NCBI GenBank assembly: GCA_016793305.1
Contig: JAEUHU010000505.1
Span: 1 to 19,208, forward strand
Reading direction: 5' to 3'
DNA length: 19,208 bases
Origin: Planctomycetota bacterium
Lineage (GTDB): Bacteria; Planctomycetota; UBA1135; UBA2386
Below are positions 7,352 through 15,549 of this stretch, piece after piece. The notes beneath the pieces are model-generated. The model ran no database searches. It had not been told where the DNA came from and saw only the letters and a program-made list of their open reading frames with translations. Numbering within the stretch: the stretch's first letter is position 1; every line of letters begins with the position of its first letter. A program made the position numbers and the translations under genes.

Positions 7352-8148
7352 GCAACGCTCGCCAGGCACGCGCCGACCAGTCGGGCGCCCAGCTGATCCG
7401 CCGCAGCCCGTTCTGGTGGGCGGTGTCGAAGGGCTTGGTGCTGGCCTTCACCAAGGTGTGGTTCCGCATGCGGGTCGAGGGCCGTGCCAACGTGCCTGCG
7501 ACCGGCCCGGTGTTGCTGGTCGCCAACCACGCCAGCTACATCGACCCGCCGTTGGTCGGCATCACCGCCGGCCGCTGGGTCGCGTTCCTGGCCCAGGCCG
7601 GGCTCGCCAAGCTCGGGCCGTTGCGCTGGTGGCTCGGCCAGATGGGGGTGACCCTGATCGACCGCAGTGCCCCGTCGAAGGACGCGCTGCGCGTGATCGC
7701 CGAGAGCCTGTCGCGGGGTGAGGCGGTCGGCATCTTCCCCGAGGGCACCCGCAGCGCCGACGGCACCGTCGGCCCGTTCCGCAACGGCGTGGAGTTCCTG
7801 GTGCGCCGCACCGGTGCCTGTGTCGTGCCGATCGGCCTCGACGGCAACCACCGGGCGTTCCCGCGCAAGGCCTGGTTCCCCCGGCCCAGCAAGGTCGTGG
7901 TGCGCTACGGCGTCCCGATGAGCGCCGACGAGGTGCTGGCCCCCGGCGGCGTCGAACGGCTGCGCGCCCAGGTCGCCGAACTGGCCCGGGCGCCGCTCCG
8001 TGCCGCCGCGGCGGAACGGGCGCCTGCTCCAGAAGGAGCGGTCAGGGACAGCACCCATCGATCCGATAGCACGGGTTCGACCGCACCGATGGCGGGTGGG
8101 GTCGGTCCCGTCTCTTCATCTCCTCCTTCTGCCGGAGGCGGGGCGTGA
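7348..8148 (+). CDS. plsC: 1-acyl-sn-glycerol-3-phosphate acyltransferase (PlsC family)
   Basis: Transfers an acyl chain to lysophosphatidic acid to make phosphatidic acid at the inner membrane. The 266-residue protein starts at ATG 7348, preceded by GGAGG (7336-7340) and overlapping the cmk stop by 4 bases. Acyltransferase block I is NHASYID (H61, D66), followed by FLAQAGLAKLGPLRWW (block II region) and the block III motif FPEGTRS (E132-R135). A hydrophobic N-terminal segment (WWAVSKGLVLAFTKVWF) provides membrane association. The last 45 residues are a low-complexity tail rich in Ser, Gly, Pro and Thr that is not part of the family fold; it is probably disordered. Confidence 0.92.
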   Translation: MSNARQARADQSGAQLIRRSPFWWAVSKGLVLAFTKVWFRMRVEGRANVPATGPVLLVANHASYIDPPLVGITAGRWVAFLAQAGLAKLGPLRWWLGQMGVTLIDRSAPSKDALRVIAESLSRGEAVGIFPEGTRSADGTVGPFRNGVEFLVRRTGACVVPIGLDGNHRAFPRKAWFPRPSKVVVRYGVPMSADEVLAPGGVERLRAQVAELARAPLRAAAAERAPAPEGAVRDSTHRSDSTGSTAPMAGGVGPVSSSPPSAGGGA

Positions 8149-8172
8149 GCCTCGTCGACGGCGAAACCGGCG

Positions 8173-8229
8173 GCCGGATGTTCCGGTCGTCGGGACTTTG
8201 GACGTTGTCCCTGCCGGATGGTCCGGTCG
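8173..8229 (+). promoter_or_regulatory. Duplicated palindrome in the rpsA leader
   Basis: Two 17-base copies of GCCGGATG(T/G)TCCGGTCG lie at 8173-8189 and 8213-8229, exactly 40 bases apart. Each contains the inverted repeat CCGGA-N3-TCCGG. Between them GGGAC (8192-8196) faces GTCCC (8207-8211). The unit could be three consecutive RNA hairpins in the rpsA 5' leader, able to swap partners because the two outer hairpins are near-identical, or a pair of DNA operators. About 56 bases of pyrimidine-rich sequence without a Shine-Dalgarno separate it from the rpsA start. Confidence 0.55.
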
Positions 8230-8285
8230 GGCTCCTTCTTCTGTCACCCGTTGGTTTCCCCTTCTCTTCAACCCTTTTCCGTTAG

Positions 8286-10091
8286 ATGCACGGCAAGAAC
8301 CTGATCAAGAAGTTCGCGATGTCGGCCGACGAGCTGTCGCGCCTCACCTCGGAGGCGCTCGGCAGCACCACCTTGGCCGAACTCGACCTCGCCATCGGCA
8401 AGACCGTCGCCGAGCTGGCTCCCAACAAGATCGTCAAAGGCAAGGTCATCAAGGTGCAGGAAGACGGCACCGTGGTGGTCGACGTCAGCTACAAGGCCGA
8501 GGGTCACATCTCGATCGACGAATTCCCGGATCCTCTCGCCGTGCAACCGGGCATGGAGATCGAGTGCCTCGTCGAGCAGATCAACGACGCCGAGGGCTAC
8601 ATCCTGCTGAGCAAGCGGAAGGCCGATCGCATCCGCGGCTGGGAGAACATCATCCAGACGCACAAGGAAGGCGACTCGGTCAAGGGCCTCGTGCTGCGCA
8701 AGATCAAGGGCGGTCTGCTGGTCGACATCGGTGTGCCGGTGTTCCTGCCGGCGTCGCAGGTCAACATCCGTCGCGCGGGCGACATCGGTGACTGGATCGG
8801 CAAGGACATCGAGGCGCGCATCATCAAGATCGACGAGGAGCGGATGAACATCGTCATCTCGCGCCGCAAGCTGATCGAAGAGGAGCGCGAGACCAAGAAG
8901 GCCCAGCTGCTCGCCGAGCTGGCCGAGGGCCAGGTGCGCAAGGGCATCGTCAAGAACATCGCCGACTTCGGCGTGTTCGTCGACCTCGGTGGCATCGACG
9001 GCCTGCTGCACATCACCGACATGTCGTGGGGTCGCGTGAACCACCCGTCGGAGATGCTGAAGCTCGACGACGAGGTCGAGGTCAAGGTGCTGAAGATCGA
9101 CCGCGAGCGCGAGCGCATCGCGCTCGGCATGAAGCAGAAGAGCGCTTCGCCGTGGGAGAACATCACGGAGAAGTACCCGGTCGGCAAGCGCATCAACGGC
9201 GAGGTCGTCAACCTGATGAGCTACGGCGCGTTCGTCAAGCTCGAGGACGGCGTCGAGGGCCTCGTGCACATCTCCGAGATGTCGTGGACCAAGCGCGTCA
9301 ACCACCCGAACGAGGTCGTCAAGCAGGGCGACAAGGTCGAGGTCGTCGTGCTCGAGATCGACACCGAGAAGCAGACGATCTCGCTCGGCATGAAGCAGAC
9401 CGAGGTCAACCCCTGGGACATGGTGGCGGAGAACTACCCGCCGGGCACGGTCATCCGCGGCAAGGTGCGCAACCTGACCAACTACGGCGCCTTCATCGAA
9501 CTGCAGGAAGGCATCGACGGTCTGTTGCACATCACCGACATGAGCTGGACCCGCAAGATCACCAACCCGAGCGAGGTGGTGAAGAAGGGCGACGAGATCG
9601 AGTGCGTGGTGCTCTCGGTCGACCAGGAGAAGAAGCGCATCGCGCTCGGCCTGAAGCAGCTGCAGGCCGACCCGTGGAGCGGTGACATCCCGGCTCGTTA
9701 CCACATCGGCGACAGCGTCCCGGGCACGGTCACGAAGATCACCAACTTCGGTGTGTTCGTGGAGCTGGAGCCTGGTCTCGAAGGCCTGCTGCACATCTCG
9801 GAGCTGGCCGACCACAAGGTCGACAACCCCGAGGAAGTGGTCAAGGTCGGCCAGCGCGTCGAGGTCCGCATCATCAAGATCGACACCGACGAGCGGAAGA
9901 TCGGCTTGACGCTGATCCAGGCGCACTTCGAGGAAGGCGAAGAGGGCGACGCCGGCCCGGCGAAGGAACAGGAGCCGAAGGCTCCGCAGGCGCCGCAGAT
10001 CGGTTCGCTCGCCGACCAGCTGAAGGGGCTCGGCCAGCGCATGAGCGCGCGCGAAGCCGCGAAGAAGGCCGGCGAGGGCGAAGGCCAGTGA
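8286..10091 (+). CDS. rpsA: 30S ribosomal protein S1
   Basis: A 601-residue protein that binds mRNA on the small subunit and helps initiation on weak ribosome binding sites. Six S1 (OB-fold) repeats are visible at roughly residues 46-112, 128-195, 214-284, 299-371, 386-458 and 473-545. The last four are the most alike (for example GFGVFVDLG.IDGLLHIT.MSW) and bind RNA; the first two dock on the ribosome. The C-terminal 55 residues form an acidic, then Pro/Ala-rich, then charged helical tail. The start ATG 8286 has no Shine-Dalgarno; the leader before it is a C/T-rich tract ending TTCCGTTAG. In E. coli the rpsA leader also lacks a good Shine-Dalgarno and is autoregulated by S1. The stop overlaps the next gene by 4 bases. 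Confidence 0.97.
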   Translation: MHGKNLIKKFAMSADELSRLTSEALGSTTLAELDLAIGKTVAELAPNKIVKGKVIKVQEDGTVVVDVSYKAEGHISIDEFPDPLAVQPGMEIECLVEQINDAEGYILLSKRKADRIRGWENIIQTHKEGDSVKGLVLRKIKGGLLVDIGVPVFLPASQVNIRRAGDIGDWIGKDIEARIIKIDEERMNIVISRRKLIEEERETKKAQLLAELAEGQVRKGIVKNIADFGVFVDLGGIDGLLHITDMSWGRVNHPSEMLKLDDEVEVKVLKIDRERERIALGMKQKSASPWENITEKYPVGKRINGEVVNLMSYGAFVKLEDGVEGLVHISEMSWTKRVNHPNEVVKQGDKVEVVVLEIDTEKQTISLGMKQTEVNPWDMVAENYPPGTVIRGKVRNLTNYGAFIELQEGIDGLLHITDMSWTRKITNPSEVVKKGDEIECVVLSVDQEKKRIALGLKQLQADPWSGDIPARYHIGDSVPGTVTKITNFGVFVELEPGLEGLLHISELADHKVDNPEEVVKVGQRVEVRIIKIDTDERKIGLTLIQAHFEEGEEGDAGPAKEQEPKAPQAPQIGSLADQLKGLGQRMSAREAAKKAGEGEGQ

Positions 10092-11206
10092 GCGGGCGCC
10101 CAGCGCGAGCTGGGCACTCTCGCCGGGGCGGCCTGTGGCGCCCCGGCCGCGGCGCTTCGTTCGCCACCCTGCTGGCGACTGCCGGATGCGTCACCACCTA
10201 CGAGCCGGTGCCGCTGCTCGGCAGCAGTACCGTGCCGGCGATCCCGGTCGAGAACCTGGTGGTGCCGATCGCCACCGGCACCCGCGCCGACTCGGCGGTC
10301 GAGGCGCTGTACGGGCGGATCCTGCAGCAGCTGCAGGAAGCGTCGCGCAACCAGCCGCCGGATCTGCCCGACCTCGTCCAGCTCGAAGCGCTGCTGGAGC
10401 GCTACGACCGCAGCGGTTTGCCGCCGCGCGTCGAGGCCAGCATGGCCGGGTTCCGCGGCATCGCTGCGGGCCTGCGCGTCGCGGAACGGTTGCGGGCCGC
10501 CGCCGAGATCGTCTGGCTCGGTCCGGCTGGCCGATTGGAACCGTCCCAGCCGGCGTCGGTCGCACCGATCGGGGTGCCGATCCAGGTCGAGTTGCGCATC
10601 CCACCGATCGGCATGCCGATCGCATTCGGCGGCCGCGCCGACGCCGAGCCCGCCCGGTTCTTGGTCGGCATCGAGGTCGAGGACTCCTACGTCAGTGGGG
10701 CTCGCAATCGCTGGTCGAACCAGGATCTCGTCGATCTGCCGAACACCCTCGAACTGCTCGGGGAAGTGCGGCTCGTCGTGCCGGTCGGCATCGCGATGCC
10801 CGGCGGCGACAGCGTGCGGCGGCGCCTCCGCGTGACGTTCGAGCAGCTGCCGGGATTCGTGCGGAAGGACGGGGCCAGGATCCCGGTTCGTCGCACGCTG
10901 CTCGCCGCGGCCGAACTGACGCAGTTCCCCCGTGGGGCCGACGAGGTCGCGAAGGCGCCGCTCGAGCATCTGCGTCGGGCGCTCGGCGACTTCCTGCCGG
11001 CGACGTTCCCGCGCGCGTTCGTCGCCGCCATGTTCGTCCGCGACCCGGAACGCGAGCCGGCGATCGACCTGCTGGTCGACACCGTCCGGCTCGGTCGCGC
11101 GGAACAGGCGCTCGTGGCGATGGTCTGCCTGCGCGAGATCGATGCGAACGGCCCTCCGGTCGGGGATCGCGACGGCTGGCTTGCCTGGTGGCAGGGGCGC
11201 CGCTAA
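10088..11206 (+). CDS. Putative lipoprotein of unknown function
   Basis: A 372-residue protein that I do not recognise, starting at GTG 10088 inside the rpsA stop (GTGA). The N-terminus has a basic region (RPARAGHSRRGGLWRPGR) and a short apolar stretch ending LATAGC, so Cys34 may be lipidated. The lipobox is imperfect: Thr stands at -3 where Leu is usual. Residues 45-140 are mostly helical (ILQQLQEASRNQPP, LRVAERLRAAAEIVWLGPAGR). A proline- and glycine-rich beta-like middle follows (IGVPIQVELRIPPIGMPIAFGG), with a strand pair LGEVRLVVPVGIAMPGGDSVRRRLRVTFE cut by a turn. The C-terminal 100 residues look helical. It sits between rpsA and tyrS and is probably co-transcribed with rpsA. An envelope role is inferred only from the signal. 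Confidence 0.7.
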   Translation: MSGRPARAGHSRRGGLWRPGRGASFATLLATAGCVTTYEPVPLLGSSTVPAIPVENLVVPIATGTRADSAVEALYGRILQQLQEASRNQPPDLPDLVQLEALLERYDRSGLPPRVEASMAGFRGIAAGLRVAERLRAAAEIVWLGPAGRLEPSQPASVAPIGVPIQVELRIPPIGMPIAFGGRADAEPARFLVGIEVEDSYVSGARNRWSNQDLVDLPNTLELLGEVRLVVPVGIAMPGGDSVRRRLRVTFEQLPGFVRKDGARIPVRRTLLAAAELTQFPRGADEVAKAPLEHLRRALGDFLPATFPRAFVAAMFVRDPEREPAIDLLVDTVRLGRAEQALVAMVCLREIDANGPPVGDRDGWLAWWQGRR

Positions 11207-11215
11207 GCAGCAGCG

Positions 11216-12430
11216 GTGAAGTTCCTTCCCGTCGAAGAGCAGCTCGTGGTGCTGAAGCGCGGCACCGTCGACATCAAGAGCGAGGACGAACTGCGGGTGC
11301 GCCTCCAGCAGGCGTGCGACTCGGGGGTGCCGCTGCGCGTCAAGCTCGGCATCGACCCCAGTTCGCCGGACATCCATCTCGGCCACACCGTGGTGCTGCG
11401 CAAGCTGCGCGACTTCCAGCGGCTCGGCCACCAGGTGATCGTGCTGTGGGGAACCGCCACGGCGATGGTCGGGGACCCGACCGGCCGCAACAAGACCCGG
11501 CCGCCGCTCACGCGCGAGCAGGTCGAGCAGAACAAGCAGACCTACCGGGCGCAGGTGGCGAAGGTGCTCGACACCGCTTCGATCGAGGAGCGCGAGAACG
11601 GCGAGTGGTTCCACAAGCAGACCTTCATGGACTGCGTGGCGCTCGCGGGGCGCTACACCGTCGCGCGGATCCTCGAGCGCGACGATTTCCAGAAGCGCTA
11701 CCAGAAGGAACAGCCGATCTCGGTGCACGAGTTCCTCTACCCGCTGCTGCAGGGCTGGGACTCCGTGGAGTTGCGCGCCGACGTCGAACTCGGCGGCACC
11801 GACCAGCTGTTCAACCTGATGGTCGGTCGGGAGCTGCAGAAGCAGTCGGGCCAGCCGGCCCAGGTCTGCATCACCACGCCCTTGCTGGTCGGCCTCGACG
11901 GCGCCAACAAGATGTCGAAGTCGCTCGACAACTACATCGGCGTCGCCGAGTCGGCGTCGGTGCAGTTCGGCAAGCTGATGCGCGTGCCGAATGCGCTGCT
12001 GCGCGACTATCTCGAGCTGCTGACCGACCTGCCGAAGGAGCGCATCGAGACCCTGCTCGGCAACGCGCTGGAGGCGAAGTTCGCGCTGGCCGAGGCCGTG
12101 GTCGCCGGCTACCACGGCGCCGACGCGGCTCGCGGCTGTCGCGCCGAGTACGACCGGGTGCACCAGCAGGGTGGTCTGCCCGACGTGTTGCCCGAATGGC
12201 GCCCAGGGGCCGAGGTGCGTCGCGACGAGCGCGGCGGCATCGCCCTGCCGACGGCCCTGCACCTGTCCGGCCTCGCGTCGTCCAGCAGCGACGCCCGCCG
12301 GCTGATCGAAGGCAAGGGCGTGCGCGTCGACGGCGTGGTCGTGGTCGACGTCAAGACGGGCCTCGGGCCTGGTTCCTACGTCGTGCAGGTCGGCAAGTCG
12401 AAGGCGGCGCGTTGGATCGTGCCGAACTGA
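11216..12430 (+). CDS. tyrS: Tyrosyl-tRNA synthetase
   Basis: Charges tRNA-Tyr. The 404-residue protein starts at GTG 11216, 9 bases after the lipoprotein stop, within a purine-rich context (AGCAGCAGCG). The class I HIGH motif appears as HLGH (54-57) after KLGIDPSSPDI, the KMSKS loop is at 232-236 (GANKMSKSLDN), and tyrosine-pocket residues lie in ELGGTDQLFN (191-200). The GDPTGRNKTRPPLT segment and absence of the N-terminal KWP-type start indicate the shorter TyrZ-like bacterial form. An S4 RNA-binding domain occupies the C-terminal 60 residues (LHLSGLASSSSDARRLIEGKGVRVDG), which binds the long variable arm of tRNA-Tyr. Confidence 0.96.
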   Translation: MKFLPVEEQLVVLKRGTVDIKSEDELRVRLQQACDSGVPLRVKLGIDPSSPDIHLGHTVVLRKLRDFQRLGHQVIVLWGTATAMVGDPTGRNKTRPPLTREQVEQNKQTYRAQVAKVLDTASIEERENGEWFHKQTFMDCVALAGRYTVARILERDDFQKRYQKEQPISVHEFLYPLLQGWDSVELRADVELGGTDQLFNLMVGRELQKQSGQPAQVCITTPLLVGLDGANKMSKSLDNYIGVAESASVQFGKLMRVPNALLRDYLELLTDLPKERIETLLGNALEAKFALAEAVVAGYHGADAARGCRAEYDRVHQQGGLPDVLPEWRPGAEVRRDERGGIALPTALHLSGLASSSSDARRLIEGKGVRVDGVVVVDVKTGLGPGSYVVQVGKSKAARWIVPN

Positions 12431-12500
12431 TCCCGGCCGCCGCAGTGCCGGCTCGTGCGCCTGCTTCCGCGCTCTCGATCCACCACGTCGAATGCCGATG

Positions 12501-12528
12501 CTGCGCTTCTGCGGCGACGCGTTAGGAT
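12501..12528 (+). promoter_or_regulatory. Possible promoter of the repeat-protein gene
   Basis: TAGGAT at 12523-12528 is a good -10 candidate in a GC-rich gap. The best -35 is CTGCGC at 12501-12506 (4 of 6 to the TTGCGG seen elsewhere in the window), with a 16-base spacer. The perfect palindrome at 12536-12552 would cover about +1 to +17. Confidence 0.35.
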
Positions 12529-12535
12529 GCGGCGC

Positions 12536-12552
12536 GGTGGGACGGTCCCACC
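12536..12552. promoter_or_regulatory. Perfect 17-bp palindrome, operator-like
   Basis: GGTGGGACGGTCCCACC is an 8-1-8 perfect inverted repeat, 40 bases before the chosen start of the next gene and just past a -10-like TAGGAT. This placement suits a repressor operator. As RNA the pairing would leave too small a loop to be a normal hairpin at full length, and no T-run follows, so terminator function is unlikely. Confidence 0.5.
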
Positions 12553-12591
12553 CGCTTGGGCAAGTTGGTCGGAGCACGAGAGGCGGTGGCG

Positions 12592-15333
12592 ATGGACGGC
12601 TTGGCAGCGACCAGGACGGCGGCTTTGCTCGGTTTCGTGATGGGGGCGGGGTTCCCTTCGCTCGGCGCCATGGCACCGATTCGTCCTGGGCTCCTGGCCG
12701 GGCAGCAGGGCAACGAGGAGCTCGAGCGCCTGCGCGCCATGCTCTATCGCAGTGGTGCCGATGGTCGCGAGGCGCGGGAGCAGGCGGTCGAGCGGCTGCT
12801 GGCGATGCCCATTGCCACCGCCCATCGCATCCTGCAGGACGAGCTGCTGAAGCCGCGCGACCCGGACGGGCTGCGCCGCACGATCCTCACGTCGCTGGCC
12901 CGCCACGCCTTCGTCGCGCCGGAGCGGCTGTTCGGTGGCGCGACCGAGACCGTGCGAGTCCAGATCGTGCACGGCTACCTGGTGGCCCTGTTGCCGCTGT
13001 GGAGTCCTGGCGCCGACGGCGAAGCGGTTCCGGCGGCCCGGCAAGCCCTGCAGCGACTGCCGCTCCGCGACCTCGAATCGGCGGCGCGCAGTCTGTTGGC
13101 CAGTGCACCGACGGAGCAACGCCACGCCACGCTGATGGCCCTGTCGGACCTGCAGCAGTCTTCCCTGGCCCCGTTGCTCGCCGAGCAGCTCGCTGCCCCC
13201 GACGAACAGCTGCGGGGGACCGCCACCGCTGCGCTGCAGCGGTTGCTCTATCCTCCAGAGCCGTTGCGCACCCCGGACCAGTTCCAGGCGTTCTGGCGTC
13301 TGCACGGCGAGCTGCGTTACCTCGACTTCACCGAACTGGCGGCGCGGCGCGCTCTCGCTGCGCCGGACAACCTCGAGAACGTCGTTCGGCAGATCCGTCG
13401 TGAGAGCGATCGCGACCTCGTGCGCGCGATGGTCGAGCGCAGTCCCGGCATCGACTGGGCCGCCGTGCAAACCCGCACCGTGGTCGACGATGCAGAGACC
13501 CGCAACGCCTGCCTCGAGGTGATCCGGAGAAGCCTGCAAGCCGGTCTGCCGGCCGAGGATTCGGTCACCGCGCGCCAGACGTTCGCCCGCGCCTTGCTGC
13601 AGCGCTACCGACAACTGCCCACGACCGACCGGCGCGCCGCGGCGTTGTTGCTCGAGGTGGTCGCCTACCTGACGAAGAACGACGAAGCGGAACTCGCCAG
13701 CGAGGTGGTGGGGCAGCTGCTGGCTCAGCTCGACAGCGACGACACGGAGGTCCAGTTCGCAGTCCTGCGTGGCCTGCGGCGGTTTCCGTCGGTGGACACG
13801 CGCAGCAAGCTGGTGCAGTTCGGGCGTTCGATGAGCGAAGTCGAAGCGCGTCAGGCTCAGCTCGTGGCGGTGCTGGCCACACTCGGCGCTCGCGGTGCAC
13901 CGCGGTGGCAGGCCCCCGCTCCGAACGACGTCGACAAGGCGGGGTGGCTCGAGCTGGTCGGCACGTGCCTGCGGGCCAGCAAGTCTCCGGAAGTGCGCGA
14001 ACAGGCGCTGCAGCTGGCCCAGTTGCTCGACCCGAAGGAGCAACGGGTGCCCGAGGTCTTCGATCTTCTGGTCGGTCTGGTGCGCGACATCACCGTCGAT
14101 GCCAGGCTGCGTCAGGCGACGTTGGTCCAACTGCAGGCGTGGCGAGTCGATGGTCTGCGCGCGGACGAGTGGGTGCGGGCCATGCAGGGCTTGCTCGCCG
14201 ATCCCGCTGTCGAGATCCGGCGCAAGGCCGCGGATTCCCTCGCCTTGATGACGGGCTCGACCGACCCGCGTCGTGCCGAGTGGATCACCGCCTCGATCCC
14301 GTTCTTGCGCAACCAGCTCGAGGTCGAAGGGGACGTTGCTGCGCTGCAGGACCTGGTCGACTGCCTGCAGCAGTTCGGGCGCGAGCCCCAGATGGCCGAG
14401 AAGGCGATCGGTGCCTTGATGTTCGTGTTGCGCGACTTGAATCCGCCGGTGCCCGCCGAGCAGCAGGTTCGCCTCGACTCCTTGCTGCAGGCGTTGACCA
14501 CCATCGGGGCCGATCCGGTCGCCGCCGGCCAGTGGGTGCCAGCCTGTGAACCGCTGCTGCTGCATCGCAAGCGCCAGAGCCTCCGGCTGGTCCTGCAGAA
14601 CCACGCGGCCATCGAGCTGGCGAGCGCCGTCAACTCCCCGGATCCGATCCTGAACCGCCGCGCTCGTCGCGCCATGCAGCTGCTGGTCGAAACGGCCCTG
14701 CTGAAGCCCGGGCGTGAGAACTGGTCGGACTCCGAGGATCTGCAGCGCGAGGTGCGAGACGTGCGCGTGGCGTTCGCGGCGCTCGACGGGATCGAGGACT
14801 CCGGACTCAAGGACTCGGCGGCGCAGCGCCTGCTGCGGCTCGAGGTCGACCTTGCCGCGGGCCGGTTCCAGGAAGTCGTGCAGCGCGCGACGGCGCTGCT
14901 CGCCCCGCCGGCCGCGTCGGGTCCGGCAAGGCTGCCGTTCCAGCCCGAGGAGCTGCTGCAGGTGCGCACGCTGGCGGCCGAAGCCCAGCTCGGGTTGAAC
15001 CGGCCCGAACTCGCCTTGCGCCTACTCGACGAGGCGGCCGAAGGGGGCGGGCTGCGTGTCGACCTGCTGAGTCGGATCGGTCGCGCGCTGGTCGCGACGG
15101 ATGCCGGAGCGGCCTTCCCGGTGTTCGAACGGGTGCTGAAGGTGACGGCGCCGGAGGACCCGGCCTACCGCGGCCGTCTGCTCGACGTGTTGCGCACGCG
15201 CCTGCTGGTCGAGCCTGGCGCGCGTGAGGCGGTCCTGAAGCAGGCGGGGACATATGCGCCGTTGTTCCAGGCGGCCGACTGCCCGGCCGAGCTGCGCGAA
15301 GCGTTCGCGCAGCTGCGCGCTTCGCGGGGCTGA
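12592..15333 (+). CDS. Exported helical-repeat (HEAT-like) protein
   Basis: A 913-residue protein. I chose ATG 12592; a TTG 36 bases upstream is in frame but unsupported. The N-terminus (MDGLAATRTAALLGFVMGAG, ending near GAMA) looks like a signal peptide, implying a periplasmic or surface location. The rest is almost entirely paired amphipathic helices of 30-45 residues with HEAT/Armadillo character, such as LAPLLAEQLAAPDEQLRGTA, ELASEVVGQLLAQLDSDDTE and WVRAMQGLLADPAVEIRRKA. Near the C-terminus the pattern becomes TPR-like (VRTLAAEAQLGLNRPELALR). No catalytic motif is seen. Such proteins are usually binding scaffolds. It is preceded by its own putative promoter and operator and followed 74 bases later by tRNA-fMet. 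Specific function unknown. Confidence 0.85.
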   Translation: MDGLAATRTAALLGFVMGAGFPSLGAMAPIRPGLLAGQQGNEELERLRAMLYRSGADGREAREQAVERLLAMPIATAHRILQDELLKPRDPDGLRRTILTSLARHAFVAPERLFGGATETVRVQIVHGYLVALLPLWSPGADGEAVPAARQALQRLPLRDLESAARSLLASAPTEQRHATLMALSDLQQSSLAPLLAEQLAAPDEQLRGTATAALQRLLYPPEPLRTPDQFQAFWRLHGELRYLDFTELAARRALAAPDNLENVVRQIRRESDRDLVRAMVERSPGIDWAAVQTRTVVDDAETRNACLEVIRRSLQAGLPAEDSVTARQTFARALLQRYRQLPTTDRRAAALLLEVVAYLTKNDEAELASEVVGQLLAQLDSDDTEVQFAVLRGLRRFPSVDTRSKLVQFGRSMSEVEARQAQLVAVLATLGARGAPRWQAPAPNDVDKAGWLELVGTCLRASKSPEVREQALQLAQLLDPKEQRVPEVFDLLVGLVRDITVDARLRQATLVQLQAWRVDGLRADEWVRAMQGLLADPAVEIRRKAADSLALMTGSTDPRRAEWITASIPFLRNQLEVEGDVAALQDLVDCLQQFGREPQMAEKAIGALMFVLRDLNPPVPAEQQVRLDSLLQALTTIGADPVAAGQWVPACEPLLLHRKRQSLRLVLQNHAAIELASAVNSPDPILNRRARRAMQLLVETALLKPGRENWSDSEDLQREVRDVRVAFAALDGIEDSGLKDSAAQRLLRLEVDLAAGRFQEVVQRATALLAPPAASGPARLPFQPEELLQVRTLAAEAQLGLNRPELALRLLDEAAEGGGLRVDLLSRIGRALVATDAGAAFPVFERVLKVTAPEDPAYRGRLLDVLRTRLLVEPGAREAVLKQAGTYAPLFQAADCPAELREAFAQLRASRG

Positions 15334-15364
15334 TGGGAGTGGGGGTGGAAAGGCGGGAAGTTCC

Positions 15365-15392
15365 TTGCGGCGCAGGGGGCGGTCGCTATCTT
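15365..15392 (+). promoter_or_regulatory. Promoter of the initiator tRNA gene
   Basis: TTGCGG at 15365-15370 and TATCTT at 15387-15392 are separated by 16 bases, and the tRNA begins 15 bases after the -10 element. The C-rich stretch CCTTCCCTCACCCAA lies between. The position is what a dedicated tRNA promoter should have. Confidence 0.55.
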
Positions 15393-15407
15393 CCTTCCCT
15401 CACCCAA

Positions 15408-15484
<77 letters not shown>

Positions 15485-15485
15485 G

Positions 15486-15505
15486 TCCTGCGGACAACCG
15501 CAGGA
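15486..15505 (+). other. Hairpin directly after the tRNA
   Basis: TCCTGCGG-acaa-CCGCAGGA forms an 8-bp perfect stem two bases after the tRNA 3' end and five bases before the terminator stem. It may help 3' processing of the tRNA precursor or insulate the tRNA fold from the terminator. It has no T-run of its own. Confidence 0.5.
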
Positions 15506-15510
15506 GACCA

Positions 15511-15549
15511 ACGCCTCGGGGCCACAAGCCTCGGGGCGTTTCTCTTTCC
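15511..15549 (+). terminator. Intrinsic terminator of the tRNA gene
   Basis: ACGCCTCGGGGC at 15511-15522 pairs with GCCTCGGGGCGT at 15528-15539 over 12 bp, including two G-U pairs, around a CACAA loop. TTCTCTTT follows. Because of the wobble pairs the two arms are also a 10-base direct repeat (GCCTCGGGGC). Confidence 0.8.

Noticed and set aside
9698..12676. 992-codon minus-strand open frame opposite rpsA, the lipoprotein gene and tyrS
   Set aside because: Low-complexity Arg/His/Asp/Leu composition typical of antisense frames in GC-rich genes; the + strand carries recognisable S1 domains and TyrRS motifs.
12376..14604. 742-codon minus-strand open frame
   Set aside because: Antisense shadow of the HEAT-like gene with Gln/Arg-rich composition and no recognisable domain.
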